Source of the DNA: Anaerolineaceae bacterium
GTDB taxonomy: Bacteria > Chloroflexota > Anaerolineae > Anaerolineales > Villigracilaceae
Length of the DNA: 64,000 nucleotides
Reading direction: 5' to 3'
Assembly: GCA_009772985.1 (NCBI GenBank)
Contig: WOUS01000003.1
Coordinates: 229,097 to 293,096 of the forward strand
The notes under the pieces are model-generated. The model was not told where the DNA came from, did not search any database, and saw only the letters and a program-made list of their open reading frames with translations. Both the position numbers and the translations under genes were made by a program. Shown piece after piece: positions 32,835 to 41,104 of the stretch (position 1 is the first letter of the stretch; the number at the start of each line of letters is the position of its first letter).

Positions 32835-33851
32835 TCAGTATTTCCTTTTCTTGATCGTTGATAACCAATAGCCCAGACCCATTATTAGAAAACTACTGCT
32901 AATAATTGCCACCCCTACATATTCTATTGGGGTTGGCATTTCGTGCAGGAATATTGATGCCCAAATTGTAGCTAGTGGAGGCTTTAGAAAATATAAACTT
33001 GTACCAATAAACCTATTAGCATTTTTCAACCCCTCAAAATAGAGCGTGTAAGCCAAGGTTACTACAATAATTCCAAGCCAAATAATGTATATCCAGTCTG
33101 TTGGGGTTGCGTTAGAAAGTTGATATCCTTCAAGAAAGAGGGTGATGGGAATCAAAAAAAGACTGCCGATAGTTACACTTATGAAAGTTGTCAAAATACC
33201 TCCATACTCTTTTGTAATCTTAATACCTAGCCAAGTATAAAAACCAAAAGATATGGAGGCAATCAGAGCAAGCAGATTTCCTAGTAGATAGTTTGTTGAA
33301 AAGCCACCTTGTGTCTTTGGAAAGCCAAATAGAATGACTCCTATTGCCCCTAGGGCTATTCCTACCCATTCATATTTTTGAGGTTTTAATCCATTTGTTA
33401 TAGTAAATATGCTAATAAGCAAAACAAAAAGAGGACTGGTGCTTAAAATCGAAGATGCCACAAATGCATCAGTAAGATTTACTGAGATATGAATCAAACC
33501 AAATGATATTGTTATGCCACTTATTCCTAATAATAGTAATTCTTTCCAGTGATTAACTAACGCCTTTTTTAGGGTTTTTAGATTTCCGCTCACAACGATT
33601 AATAGAAACAAACTAAGTGAACCAACCCAAAAGCGAGTTGTGGCAATGTTAAGAGGTGGCACTTGTGATTGAGCTAGTTTTGCGGCAATTTCCGACGTGC
33701 TCCAGATAATAATCGCTAAGGCAATTTCGACATAAGAAAAACCCTTAATCCCTCTGGACACAAGGGCATCAGCGTTATGGTTATTGCTAGAAGGAGTGTT
33801 CATCTTTTCAACTGTAATAGGGCAAGGCGATTTCAAACTACCTCGCATCAT
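32835..33851 (-). CDS. DMT/EamA-family transporter, probable exporter of the AT-rich cluster
   Basis: A 338-residue protein with ten TM segments in two EamA repeats ('IALAIIIWSTSEIAAKLAQS...' near 44 and 'LIASISFGFYTWLGIKITKEYGG' near 195). EamA proteins move small metabolites across the cytoplasmic membrane, often outwards. The gene is AT-rich, starts 8 bases after the Ldh2-type gene and ends the island operon, so it probably exports the pathway product. The start may be either of two adjacent ATGs at 33851 and 33848. Confidence 0.85.
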   Translation of the reverse strand: MMRGSLKSPCPITVEKMNTPSSNNHNADALVSRGIKGFSYVEIALAIIIWSTSEIAAKLAQSQVPPLNIATTRFWVGSLSLFLLIVVSGNLKTLKKALVNHWKELLLLGISGITISFGLIHISVNLTDAFVASSILSTSPLFVLLISIFTITNGLKPQKYEWVGIALGAIGVILFGFPKTQGGFSTNYLLGNLLALIASISFGFYTWLGIKITKEYGGILTTFISVTIGSLFLIPITLFLEGYQLSNATPTDWIYIIWLGIIVVTLAYTLYFEGLKNANRFIGTSLYFLKPPLATIWASIFLHEMPTPIEYVGVAIISSSFLIMGLGYWLSTIKKRKY

Positions 33852-33859
33852 TTCCTACA

Positions 33860-34849
33860 CTAATCACGCTCATTCAACTTGATGAGTTCAGCCATTAAAG
33901 GGTCTTCAATTTCTAAATAACCTCTCTCCAAAATTTTTATTTTGCGTCTTTCGCCTTGCTCACCTGGGATAAAAATCTCTGAAACTCCTTCTAAGCGCCT
34001 TGAATTTTTTACCTCTCTGATAAGTTGTGAAACGTTTCTCTTGAAATCTTCAACTCTGACACCAAATATTGACGGGTCTATCACACACAAAAGCGCACCT
34101 CTATTTTGTAAATTTCCTTGAAGACCTACAGGAACTCCAACCAATGGTCCTGACAACACTTCTAGGGCAAGAGCAATGGAATAACCCTTATAACCGCCAA
34201 ATGGCACGACTGCAACAACATCCTCTGGCTTAGTTGTGAGATTTCCGCTTTTATCTATGCCCCAAGTATCAGGAATAATTTGCCCCAGTTTTGATGCCAA
34301 AGTTACAAAGCCTAATGCTTTTTCTGATGTTGCCATATCTATCAGGATGGAGGTTGTATCAGCAGTAGGGATTGCAACACCAAGCGGATTTGTCGAAATC
34401 ACTGCTTCGGCTCCACCGTAAGCTGTCATGAAAGCTTTTCCTCCATATTCAATGACAATGCCGATCATATCGTGGTCAGCAGCTATTTTTGCAATTGGAC
34501 CAGGCATCGAGAATCGTAGTATATTCTTTATTCCTGCCAAGCCTACTCCATGTTCTCGCGCTTTTTGGATACAATAATTTATCGCGTCACGCGCCACAAT
34601 ATGTCCAATATCACCTTTTCCATCAATAAACAAATAACAACCTTTGTCAATTTGAATTTCATATCTACTTCGTTTCTCTAGGCCTCCAAGAGCCACTGAA
34701 AACGCGACCAAACCATGGGACCTTTTTCCTCGCAATTCAGCATCAATATAATCATCTACAATTATTTCTGCGTCGGCGAGGCCAACACCGCGTCTCATTA
34801 GAATCGAGACACACATGTTCCTGATTTCGGTTATTTTCATTGTTTGCAT
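33860..34849 (-). CDS. Ldh2/MDH2-family NAD(P)-dependent oxidoreductase
   Basis: A 329-residue member of the malate/L-lactate/ureidoglycolate dehydrogenase type 2 family (AllD, YlbC, DpkA-like): 'ELRGKRSHGLVAF' (the RxSHG motif, ~54-66), 'STNPLGVAIP' (~157-166), 'IDMATSEKA' and 'GGYKGYSIALALEVLSGPL'. Members reduce 2-oxoacids or cyclic imines with NAD(P)H. It lies between the M20 hydrolase and the exporter in the AT-rich operon, so it probably reduces a carbonyl or imine of the pathway intermediate. Confidence 0.88.
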   Translation of the reverse strand: MQTMKITEIRNMCVSILMRRGVGLADAEIIVDDYIDAELRGKRSHGLVAFSVALGGLEKRSRYEIQIDKGCYLFIDGKGDIGHIVARDAINYCIQKAREHGVGLAGIKNILRFSMPGPIAKIAADHDMIGIVIEYGGKAFMTAYGGAEAVISTNPLGVAIPTADTTSILIDMATSEKALGFVTLASKLGQIIPDTWGIDKSGNLTTKPEDVVAVVPFGGYKGYSIALALEVLSGPLVGVPVGLQGNLQNRGALLCVIDPSIFGVRVEDFKRNVSQLIREVKNSRRLEGVSEIFIPGEQGERRKIKILERGYLEIEDPLMAELIKLNERD

Positions 34850-34903
34850 ATGATCCTCCGAATCTTTCGATTATCAGATATACGGAAACTTGTTAGGAAC
34901 TTT

Positions 34904-36100
34904 CTAGTCATTCTTATTGTAATATGATTTCGCGATATGGGCATATCCAACAGCCGCTTTGTAAAGATCGTTGATGTTAACTTTATCGTTTAATGAATGT
35001 GCATCTTGCTCATCTCCTGGAGCAAATCCAATGGTTGGTATTCCCAATTTACCCATCGTGATAACGCCATCGGTGGAAAAGCTCCACTTTCCGATTCGAG
35101 GCTTTTTGCCGAAAGATTCTTCCAAGCCCGATGAAGCTACCTTTACCAGATCGTGATTTATGGGCAATTCCCAAGCAGAAAAAAACTCTTTTAATTGTAT
35201 CTTAAAGCCAGTGTAGCTAAGTGCTACATATTCCAGAATCTCAACGTTACCTTCAACGCCCTCATCTTGTAGTATCTTAGTTAATTCGCCTAGGCATTTC
35301 TCTTCTGTCTCCCCAAGAACTAGACGGCGATCTACAGTAAACTGGCAAATATCAGGTATCGTATTAGTAGAATCTGGATCCGCTATCATTCTCGTTACTG
35401 CAACTGTTGCTTTTCCGAGGAAATCTTGAACGGGAAATGAGTCATTAAGCGACTCTATCTTACTAATAATTTTACTTGCATGATAAACTGCGTTAATGCC
35501 TTGGTGAGGATTCGCTGCATGCGCCGATTTACCTTTCACCGTAACCATCATCTCTGTACGGCCTCGTTGCCCACGATTAATTCCTAGGTTTGTAGCCTCT
35601 CCAAGTATTATGCCATCAGGATGAATATGATTACAAACATGTTCCATTGCCCCACCGTTGCAATCCTCTTCCTGAACAACACCAACAACATAAATTGTGC
35701 CATCTAGTTCTAAATCAGATTGCATTAGATGTTTCATGCCATAAACCATTGACGCGATTCCCTGCTTGTCATCAGATGCTCCCCGACCATAAATAAAACC
35801 ATCCTCTACTTTGCCAATAAAAGGGTGATAATCCCAGCGGGCTATATCGCCTATGCCAACTGTATCAACATGTGATTCAAACAAAAGTTTTTTATTCCCG
35901 TCGCCAATTTTTCCGATAATATTTCCTACAGAGTCCACATAAACATCATCAAATCCAATTTTACTCATTTCTTCGCCTATTCGATCAATGACATTTTTTT
36001 CCTGCCTGGGCAGGCTTGGTATACCAATCAGGTCCCTAAGAAATCTTACCAAATGTTTTTGATCTTCGGAATTTAGTTTCTTTTTCACCGTATACTCCAT
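34904..36100 (-). CDS. M20-family metallohydrolase, YgeY-like
   Basis: A 398-residue M20 peptidase/deacylase. Metal ligands: 'LLFESHVDTVG' (His ~82, Asp ~84), 'IYGRGASDDKQGIAS' (Asp ~115), 'VVQEEDCNGG' (Glu-Glu ~149), 'GIILGEATNL' and a late His. The overall pattern ('NRGQRGRTEMMVTVKGKSAHA', 'DRRLVLGETEEKCLGEL') is closest to the YgeY group, often labelled selenium-metabolism hydrolase, though that label rests on genome context elsewhere. It would hydrolyse an amide of an N-acylated amino acid or peptide. It follows the radical SAM gene after 8 bases. Confidence 0.85.
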   Translation of the reverse strand: MEYTVKKKLNSEDQKHLVRFLRDLIGIPSLPRQEKNVIDRIGEEMSKIGFDDVYVDSVGNIIGKIGDGNKKLLFESHVDTVGIGDIARWDYHPFIGKVEDGFIYGRGASDDKQGIASMVYGMKHLMQSDLELDGTIYVVGVVQEEDCNGGAMEHVCNHIHPDGIILGEATNLGINRGQRGRTEMMVTVKGKSAHAANPHQGINAVYHASKIISKIESLNDSFPVQDFLGKATVAVTRMIADPDSTNTIPDICQFTVDRRLVLGETEEKCLGELTKILQDEGVEGNVEILEYVALSYTGFKIQLKEFFSAWELPINHDLVKVASSGLEESFGKKPRIGKWSFSTDGVITMGKLGIPTIGFAPGDEQDAHSLNDKVNINDLYKAAVGYAHIAKSYYNKND

Positions 36101-36108
36101 GCAACTTG

Positions 36109-37260
36109 CTATTCGTAGTAAATCTTATTGAAGTGAGGATTGTTATCTTGTAGTAATCTCATCTTTGATTCAATTTCTATTTTGTGTTTCTCAAAGTACT
36201 CGTAAATGATTAGATAAGAAACACAATAAGGTTCCTTTTTTAGAAAAGAACCACTCATAGCATAGCGGTCAAAAGCGCATCCGCCATGACACAATTCAAC
36301 AATAGGGCAATTGGAACATAGTAAATCTGGATAAGATTCGCTTATCTGTGATTTATTATCATCCCAAGAGAGATAGCCAATTCTCAGATTATTGTCAGGC
36401 CATCCATAAAAACGTCCACACACATACATTTTCCCCGATGGAGAAAAAGCCCTATGGTATTGAGGGCACTCGGCCTTGAAACAACCGAACTGAGTATTTC
36501 TTATCAAAGACCAAATAATATAATTATAAGTATCAATTGCAGCCATATATTCTTTGTCGTTCAGCCATCTATCAAGAAAATAAACAATTGCCTTCCCGTA
36601 ATCTTCCGAATTAAGATATTCATGCTCCATGGTGCTGGCAGTAGGGGCAAGGATATTTCCTGTTGGTGGCAATAATATATTAAATGTAACGAACAAATCT
36701 AAGGACTTAAAGAAGTTATACAGTTCCTCCAAGTCTTCCAGAGAGCTTTTCCTCAAAACGCAATTAGCTAAGACAGGAATATTTCGCATCTTTAGGTCTT
36801 TGATAGTATTAACTACTCGGTCATAAGTGCCTCGTCCACCCCTATCTTTCCTATACTTGTCGTGTAAGAGCTCTGGACCATCAATGCTTATGCCCACAAT
36901 GAAATTTTCGCTTTTCATAAACTCGAGTAAATCCAAATGCAAATTCACGCCATTGGTCTGAATAAAATTTATGTACTCGGTATTGCCAAGAATTTCTTTT
37001 TGTCTCTTGACAATGTATTTGTAAAACTCGACCTTGTGCAAAGTTGGCTCACCTCCATGCCAAAGGAAATGAAATCTTCGTTGCCCAGACATCCCAAGGT
37101 CTCTTACATATTCAATGATCTTATCTACTACAGATTCGGTTAGCCATTCCCTTTCTTGGAATTCGGGTTGGTAGCAGTACACGCATTCGAGATTGCATAT
37201 ATTCGTTGTTTTTATCTCTATATTTACTAAATTCTTTTTCATTTTCATCTCTAAATTCAT
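36109..37260 (-). CDS. Radical SAM/SPASM enzyme, peptide-maturase type
   Basis: A 383-residue protein. Cluster motif CNLECVYC (CX3CX2C, ~17-24) with 'FLWHGGEPTLHKVEF' downstream. C-terminal SPASM cysteines: 'GCFKAECPQYHRAFSPSG', 'MYVCGRFYGWPD', 'LLCSNCPIVELCHGGCAFD', 'EPYCVSY'. The set matches anSME-like and RiPP-maturing SPASM enzymes (FxsB, HxsB, GRRM types) that act on Ser, Cys or other side chains of peptides. No PqqD-like domain is fused. AT-rich. It overlaps the preceding anchored-protein gene by 4 bases. A candidate substrate is the 55-residue peptide at the operon front. Confidence 0.87.
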   Translation of the reverse strand: MNLEMKMKKNLVNIEIKTTNICNLECVYCYQPEFQEREWLTESVVDKIIEYVRDLGMSGQRRFHFLWHGGEPTLHKVEFYKYIVKRQKEILGNTEYINFIQTNGVNLHLDLLEFMKSENFIVGISIDGPELLHDKYRKDRGGRGTYDRVVNTIKDLKMRNIPVLANCVLRKSSLEDLEELYNFFKSLDLFVTFNILLPPTGNILAPTASTMEHEYLNSEDYGKAIVYFLDRWLNDKEYMAAIDTYNYIIWSLIRNTQFGCFKAECPQYHRAFSPSGKMYVCGRFYGWPDNNLRIGYLSWDDNKSQISESYPDLLCSNCPIVELCHGGCAFDRYAMSGSFLKKEPYCVSYLIIYEYFEKHKIEIESKMRLLQDNNPHFNKIYYE

Positions 37261-38012
37261 TTTATACCGAATACCAAATACAGAACCACAGCAAGAATAA
37301 TCCCTGCAATTATTTCAATTGCAATGCCTCGTATATCAAATACTCTCCTCACATCTCTTGTGAAAGTTTCATAGCCCGTAGGTCTGTTAGGCATTTCCGC
37401 TAATTTTGCACGGGTCTTGAGCGAAGTCTCTTGCGCCCAATGTATAATATTGGCTAGGAATTTTTTGGCAGCATCTTTTTCTTCATACGCATGATAATCA
37501 GGATCGAGAGTCATCATTAATATCACGCCAGCATATGAATAGTCATCTTGGAAAATAAGGATTTGGTCTGGACTTGTCTGTGATGTTGCCAAACTCGTTG
37601 CTCCAGATGGAATTCTATCGAAATAGCCATGTACCGCTTTACTAAAGCTATTTAAATCTTCATCGCTCAAGCCCATGAAGATGGGATGATTCCGCACAAT
37701 AATTCTAACTTGTTGTCCCTTTATTGCAGGTTCCCAAGAGGCTTCTGAAAACCAATTCTTATTGACCTCGCCAAAAGAAATAACGATTCCTCCGTGCTTC
37801 ATAAACGTGAGAATATCATTTGAAATCTTGTAAAGAAATTCCTGGTTTACCCCTTTTGGAATCAGTAAAACATCATACTTTTGTAACTGCTCTATTCCCT
37901 TGTACCGATAAATATAAATAAGTTCATATGGATATCCGATTTCCCGTATTCCATATTCCTGCCAAAATATTCCATTATAGAAGACGCCCATTCGACAACC
38001 AAGATGCTTCAT
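37257..38012 (-). CDS. C-terminally membrane-anchored protein, GATase-like fold, copy B
   Basis: A 251-residue protein. The large N-terminal domain reads like a class I glutamine-amidotransferase-like or ThuA-like alpha/beta fold ('YDVLLIPKGVNQEFLYK', 'FMKHGGIVISFGE', 'AVHGYFDRIPSG', 'VILMMTLDPDYHAYEE'), without an evident catalytic Cys at the nucleophile elbow. A single C-terminal TM (~228-248) ends at the last residue. It is paralogous to the next upstream gene. The conserved HGYF and TxDPDxH blocks suggest a binding or catalytic site. Family not recognised with confidence. Confidence 0.55.
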   Translation of the reverse strand: MKHLGCRMGVFYNGIFWQEYGIREIGYPYELIYIYRYKGIEQLQKYDVLLIPKGVNQEFLYKISNDILTFMKHGGIVISFGEVNKNWFSEASWEPAIKGQQVRIIVRNHPIFMGLSDEDLNSFSKAVHGYFDRIPSGATSLATSQTSPDQILIFQDDYSYAGVILMMTLDPDYHAYEEKDAAKKFLANIIHWAQETSLKTRAKLAEMPNRPTGYETFTRDVRRVFDIRGIAIEIIAGIILAVVLYLVFGIK

Positions 38013-38025
38013 GGTTTACTCCTGC

Positions 38026-38805
38026 TTATCGAAAAAAATATTGTAAGAGAAAATATGTAGCAATAGTGCTTAATATGCCAGCCATAATAGCCGCCAAGAG
38101 TTCTACAAAATAAGGTCGGACTCTGAATGAAAGTTTCTTGGCTAGGTCGAGATTCTTTAAATTGGATTGGAACACACGATAATATTCATCTATTGCCCAT
38201 CCTGCTATATTCTGGAGCATTAACCTTGCACTAGCAAGACCATTGTAGGTATGAAAATCTGGATCAATGGTCATTGCCAACAATGAGCCAACATATCTTT
38301 CGTTGTCAATGTAGGCAACATAGTGTTTCCGTCCATTCACAACGATCTGGGCAATTCCTTTTGCGTCTGGTGGAATACTTGTAAAGTAACCATGCGCTGA
38401 GTCATCCCAATCTGACACATCCTTAGTTGTCAGATTCTTAAAAATCGTATCTTTAGCACCAGTAATAATAATGTCGTTTTCAAATCCTCTCATATACCTG
38501 GTATGCGGAAGCCAGTTCAAGTCAAACTCGCCTAACGCTATTAGTATTCCTCCCATACTTAAAAATCTGAGTATTTCACTCTCGTTTTCTTTTAGAAATA
38601 TTTGATCTGGTGCCCACCCTATCGCGACAATATCGTATCTTGACAAATCCAACCGTTTTGCCCACCGAAATCTCTTTTGCATTATCTTGAAAACATCGAT
38701 AAGTTCAAACGACTCAAAAACATACTGCCATGGATCACGATGCCAGATCGCACCTCCATACAGAATACCAACACTTGGATAGTTCTTCTTAACTGCTGAC
38801 ATCAA
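38026..38805 (-). CDS. C-terminally membrane-anchored protein, GATase-like fold, copy A
   Basis: A 259-residue paralogue of the 37257-38012 protein: 'YDIVAIGWAPDQIFLKE', 'FLSMGGILIALGEFDLNW', 'SAHGYFTSIPPDAKG', 'LLAMTIDPDFHTYNG', and a C-terminal TM (~232-256, ending LLQYFFR). The gap to copy B is 13 bases. The pair differs mainly in the N-terminal 40 residues. Membrane anchoring of a soluble domain beside a peptide-type maturase could assemble a membrane-bound enzyme complex (inference). Confidence 0.55.
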   Translation of the reverse strand: MMSAVKKNYPSVGILYGGAIWHRDPWQYVFESFELIDVFKIMQKRFRWAKRLDLSRYDIVAIGWAPDQIFLKENESEILRFLSMGGILIALGEFDLNWLPHTRYMRGFENDIIITGAKDTIFKNLTTKDVSDWDDSAHGYFTSIPPDAKGIAQIVVNGRKHYVAYIDNERYVGSLLAMTIDPDFHTYNGLASARLMLQNIAGWAIDEYYRVFQSNLKNLDLAKKLSFRVRPYFVELLAAIMAGILSTIATYFLLQYFFR

Positions 38806-38871
38806 GACACCCTCCGAAGAAGTGGATAAGAGTTTTCACTTTTATTGGATATGTACTAACCACCAAACCGC

Positions 38872-39093
38872 TTAATTTTCTATCTCAAACAAATAATTAA
38901 TAGGGACGTGTAATTCCTTCGCTAGTAGTTGAGCTTCGACATCTAATACTTGCCGCTCACCACGTTCAATTTTTGAAATAACGAACCGATCAATAGGCCA
39001 CCCCGCCATTTCAAGTCGGATTGCCAGTTGTTCTTGGGTTATTCCCGCTTTCTCTCTTATCTTTTTGATACTTTTGCCAACCACATTCTTCAT
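38872..39093 (-). CDS. XRE-family helix-turn-helix regulator
   Basis: A 73-residue Cro/CI-type repressor: 'SIKKIREKAGITQEQLAIRLEMAGWPIDRFVISKIERGERQVLD' spans the five-helix DNA-binding domain. There is no sensor domain. A TATAAT box lies only 6 bases before the ATG, so transcripts are probably leaderless. It is likely the local regulator of the AT-rich biosynthetic island. Confidence 0.88.
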   Translation of the reverse strand: MKNVVGKSIKKIREKAGITQEQLAIRLEMAGWPIDRFVISKIERGERQVLDVEAQLLAKELHVPINYLFEIEN

Positions 39094-39099
39094 AAAGAG

Positions 39100-39105
39100 A
39101 TTATA
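39100..39105 (-). promoter_or_regulatory. -10 box of the XRE gene (leaderless)
   Basis: Minus-strand TATAAT 6 nt before the ATG at 39093; no Shine-Dalgarno between them. Confidence 0.6.
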
Positions 39106-39234
39106 AAAGTTGAACGCGCAACCTTGTGTCCTTCTGCGGTCACACGGCCAAAAAAGGTATAGATTGCCGTTCTTTTCCCTTTTGTAGAACGAACAAACTT
39201 GAAACTAAGGAACACGTTTCCAATCCCTCTGGTC

Positions 39235-39402
39235 TTATTTCATTCCACCCCTTTTAACATCTTCTTCCTTTGGGATAAATGATCCATCCATTCCAACATA
39301 ACCTATGGTTTTGTCTTTTTCCCTTATTTCATAAATATGTCGGAATAAATCTATAAATTGGTCAATTAGCCATTTTGCCATTTTTAATAATTTGGTTCTC
39401 AT
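39235..39402 (-). CDS. 55-residue peptide at the front of the AT-rich operon, possible precursor
   Basis: Starts at ATG 39402 behind AGAGG (9-nt spacing), with -10 TATAAT 22 bases upstream. The N-terminal ~28 residues are amphipathic and basic ('MAKWLIDQFIDLFRHIYEI'), a leader-like part; the C-terminal part includes GYVGMDGSFIPKEED and ends KRGGMK. It is small, at the operon front, and co-directional with the radical SAM/SPASM enzyme and M20 hydrolase, which is the usual place for a RiPP precursor. There is no known precursor signature, so it may simply be a small orphan gene. Confidence 0.45.
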   Translation of the reverse strand: MRTKLLKMAKWLIDQFIDLFRHIYEIREKDKTIGYVGMDGSFIPKEEDVKRGGMK

Positions 39403-39423
39403 TGATTGTGACCTCTGTTGCCA

Positions 39424-39429
39424 ATTATA
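39424..39429 (-). promoter_or_regulatory. -10 box upstream of the small peptide gene
   Basis: Minus-strand TATAAT preceded by GCAC; transcription would start near 39417, before the AGAGG ribosome site. Confidence 0.5.
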
Positions 39430-39466
39430 GTGCAAATAATCTTAAGTATAAACAAGGATGCGACAG

Positions 39467-40098
39467 GGGAAAATTTGGCGGGCAAGTTGCTTCGGGCTGG
39501 GTGGGGTTGTCTGCTTCGACAGGCTCAGCACAACGCCTGCGGGGGGTTGTGGGTTTTGGCGGGGGTGTCCGTGGGGAGAAAGAAAGTATGAAGGATGAAT
39601 TATGAATGATGAAAGGGGGACGGCGCGCAAATGGGAGTCACTTCGGGATGGGTGGGCTTGTCCATGCGGCGGATTCTGGATTTCGGGGGGTGTGTCCGTG
39701 GGGAGAAAGAAAGGATGAAGGATGAATTATGAATGATGAATGGGGGGACGGCGCGCAAATGGGAGTCGCTTCGGAGTGGGTGGGCTTGTCCCTGCGGCGG
39801 ATTCTGGGTTTCGGCGGGCGTGTCCGTGGGGGAAAGAAAAGATGAAGGATGAGAGATGAAAGATGAATGGACGGCGCGCAAATGGGAGTTGCTTCGGACT
39901 GGGTGGGCTTGTCCCTGCGGCGGATTCTGGGTTTCGGGGAGCGCGTCTGTGGGGGAAAACCGTCCACGAATGAAAAAACACGAATAAACGAAACGAATAG
40001 ATGCTGTGCAAATGGGAGTCGCTTCGGACTGGGTGGGATTGTCCCTGGGGCGGGTTCTGGGTTTCGGCGAGCGTGTCCGTGGGGAGGGGCGGTAGGTC
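39467..40098. repeat. Tandem array of ~125-bp units, five copies
   Basis: Units begin near 39471, 39621, 39749, 39872 and 40002 (periods 123-150). Each contains GCGCGCAAATGGGAGTCGCT, a TGGGTGGGCTTGTCC block, GGATTCTGGGTTTCGG and GTGTCCGTGGGG; copies 1-3 also have a GATGAATTATGAATGATGAA block. Copy 1 carries an extra CTTCGACAGGCTCAGCACAA word. The 788-base stretch 39403-40190 contains no gene I can support. It marks the edge of the AT-rich island. Confidence 0.85.
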
Positions 40099-40190
40099 AC
40101 AGAGAGGGCGTACCCTGCGGGCAGGATGTCGCGTCTCACCGACGAGAGTCATCGTCAGCGGGCGAATCCTGGCGATGGGATACGGCTCAT

Positions 40191-40451
40191 TTATTCGTAG
40201 GCTTTGCTTCGATGCCGAATAGTTATCACGTCCACTTTTTGTTCGGCGTCATAAATGGCGTAAATTACGCGGTAATCGCCAATGCGGATTCGCCAAAGTA
40301 ACTTTTCCCCTTTCAATTTGCGGCAACCCTCGGGGCGTGGTTCGTTAGCCAATGCCGCAATTTTGGGAAAAATGCGTTTAACCAAACTGCCGTCCAGCGA
40401 TTCCAATTCCTTACGGGCGGAACGCGCTAAAACGACGGCGTAATCAGCCAT
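40191..40451 (-). CDS. RelE/ParE-family toxin
   Basis: An 86-residue RelE-type toxin: 'ARSARKELESLDGSLVKRIFPKIAAL' (helices 1-2), 'RKLKGEKLLWRIRIGDYRVIYAI' (the GxxLWRxRxGDYRVIY core), 'VDVITIRHRSKAYE' (C-terminal His-Arg). RelE toxins cleave mRNA at the ribosome. Its start overlaps the antitoxin gene by 8 bases. Confidence 0.92.
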   Translation of the reverse strand: MADYAVVLARSARKELESLDGSLVKRIFPKIAALANEPRPEGCRKLKGEKLLWRIRIGDYRVIYAIYDAEQKVDVITIRHRSKAYE

Positions 40452-40635
40452 TGAGTTTTCCCTGTTTTTTCAGCAGTTCCTTTACAGACTCAAGGGTTTC
40501 GCGCGGTTCATTTGCGCGCGAGCGAGCGGTGAGAATATCGTAAAAATCCTCCCATACCTCCCCGTATTTTTTCAAATCAATCATAACCGCGACTTTTTGT
40601 CCCGTATCATTGGTGACGTATTGAATACCTTCCAT
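40444..40635 (-). CDS. Antitoxin of the RelE-type pair (Phd/RelB-like)
   Basis: A 63-residue protein beginning 'MEGIQYVTNDTGQKVAVMIDLKKY', which matches small Phd/RelB-like antitoxins ('Y(I/V)TDE.G.kvAVvidle.Y.el.E'). The acidic helical C-terminus would bind the toxin. AAAGGAG lies 7 bases upstream of ATG 40635 and a TATAAT at 40677-40682. Confidence 0.85.
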   Translation of the reverse strand: MEGIQYVTNDTGQKVAVMIDLKKYGEVWEDFYDILTARSRANEPRETLESVKELLKKQGKLNG

Positions 40636-40676
40636 TGCATGGCTCCTTTGGATAAATCGGTAATATCGTCTGACTC

Positions 40677-40682
40677 ATTATA
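40677..40682 (-). promoter_or_regulatory. -10 box of the RelE-type operon
   Basis: Minus-strand TATAAT about 42 bases before the antitoxin ATG. The region 40683-41104 beyond it has no supported gene; it holds the hairpin repeat at 40894-40968. Confidence 0.55.
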
Positions 40683-40893
40683 CGGCACATTCTGAATTTC
40701 GGCGACCGTGTCCGTGCGCTCCATCAACGCGTGGATGTCCGCCTCTGTCCACTTGGCATGCAAGTGATATTATCTTGCGCCACCCGCGCGCCGTAACGCA
40801 AAATTTATTTTGCGAACCAATGCGCCCCGGAATCCATCCCGGAGCGCAACTCTCTAAAGTAGAAAAAAACGGCTCTCTGGGAATCGCCGCAGA

Positions 40894-40968
40894 TGTAGGG
40901 GCAGACCTGGGTGTCTGCCCGGGCGAACACGCAGTCTGCCCAGGCGAACACGCAGGTTCGCCCCTACA
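40894..40968. repeat. GTAGGGGC-type inverted repeat with internal CGAACACGCAG repeats
   Basis: Outer arms TGTAGGGGC / GCCCCTACA. Inside, CAGTCTGCCCAGGCGAACACG-like units repeat two to three times. Related to the palindrome at 23182-23205. Confidence 0.7.
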
Positions 40969-41104
40969 TGTGGGGGTGTGCCACATTAACTCCCAAAAAA
41001 CCAAAAAATCTTCGCAATCTCCCGAAAACCATCGGGACGTTGTGTGCAATCTGTGGCTGAAATTTCCCGAAAGACTGAAAACAAAATGCCCCTCGCGGGG
41101 CATC

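Noticed and set aside
34904..36100. Linking the YgeY-like 'selenium metabolism' hydrolase with the DsrE selenoprotein
   Set aside because: They are 28 kb apart, in regions of different composition, and the YgeY label comes from genome context elsewhere.
39467..40098. Possible CRISPR array
   Set aside because: Units are ~125 bp, degenerate along their whole length, with no short constant repeat and unique spacers, and no cas genes nearby.
40581..40763. Small minus-strand frame beginning MHAKWTEADIHALMERTDTV
   Set aside because: It covers the promoter and ribosome site of the RelE-type antitoxin gene and its end runs out of frame into that gene; no family recognised.
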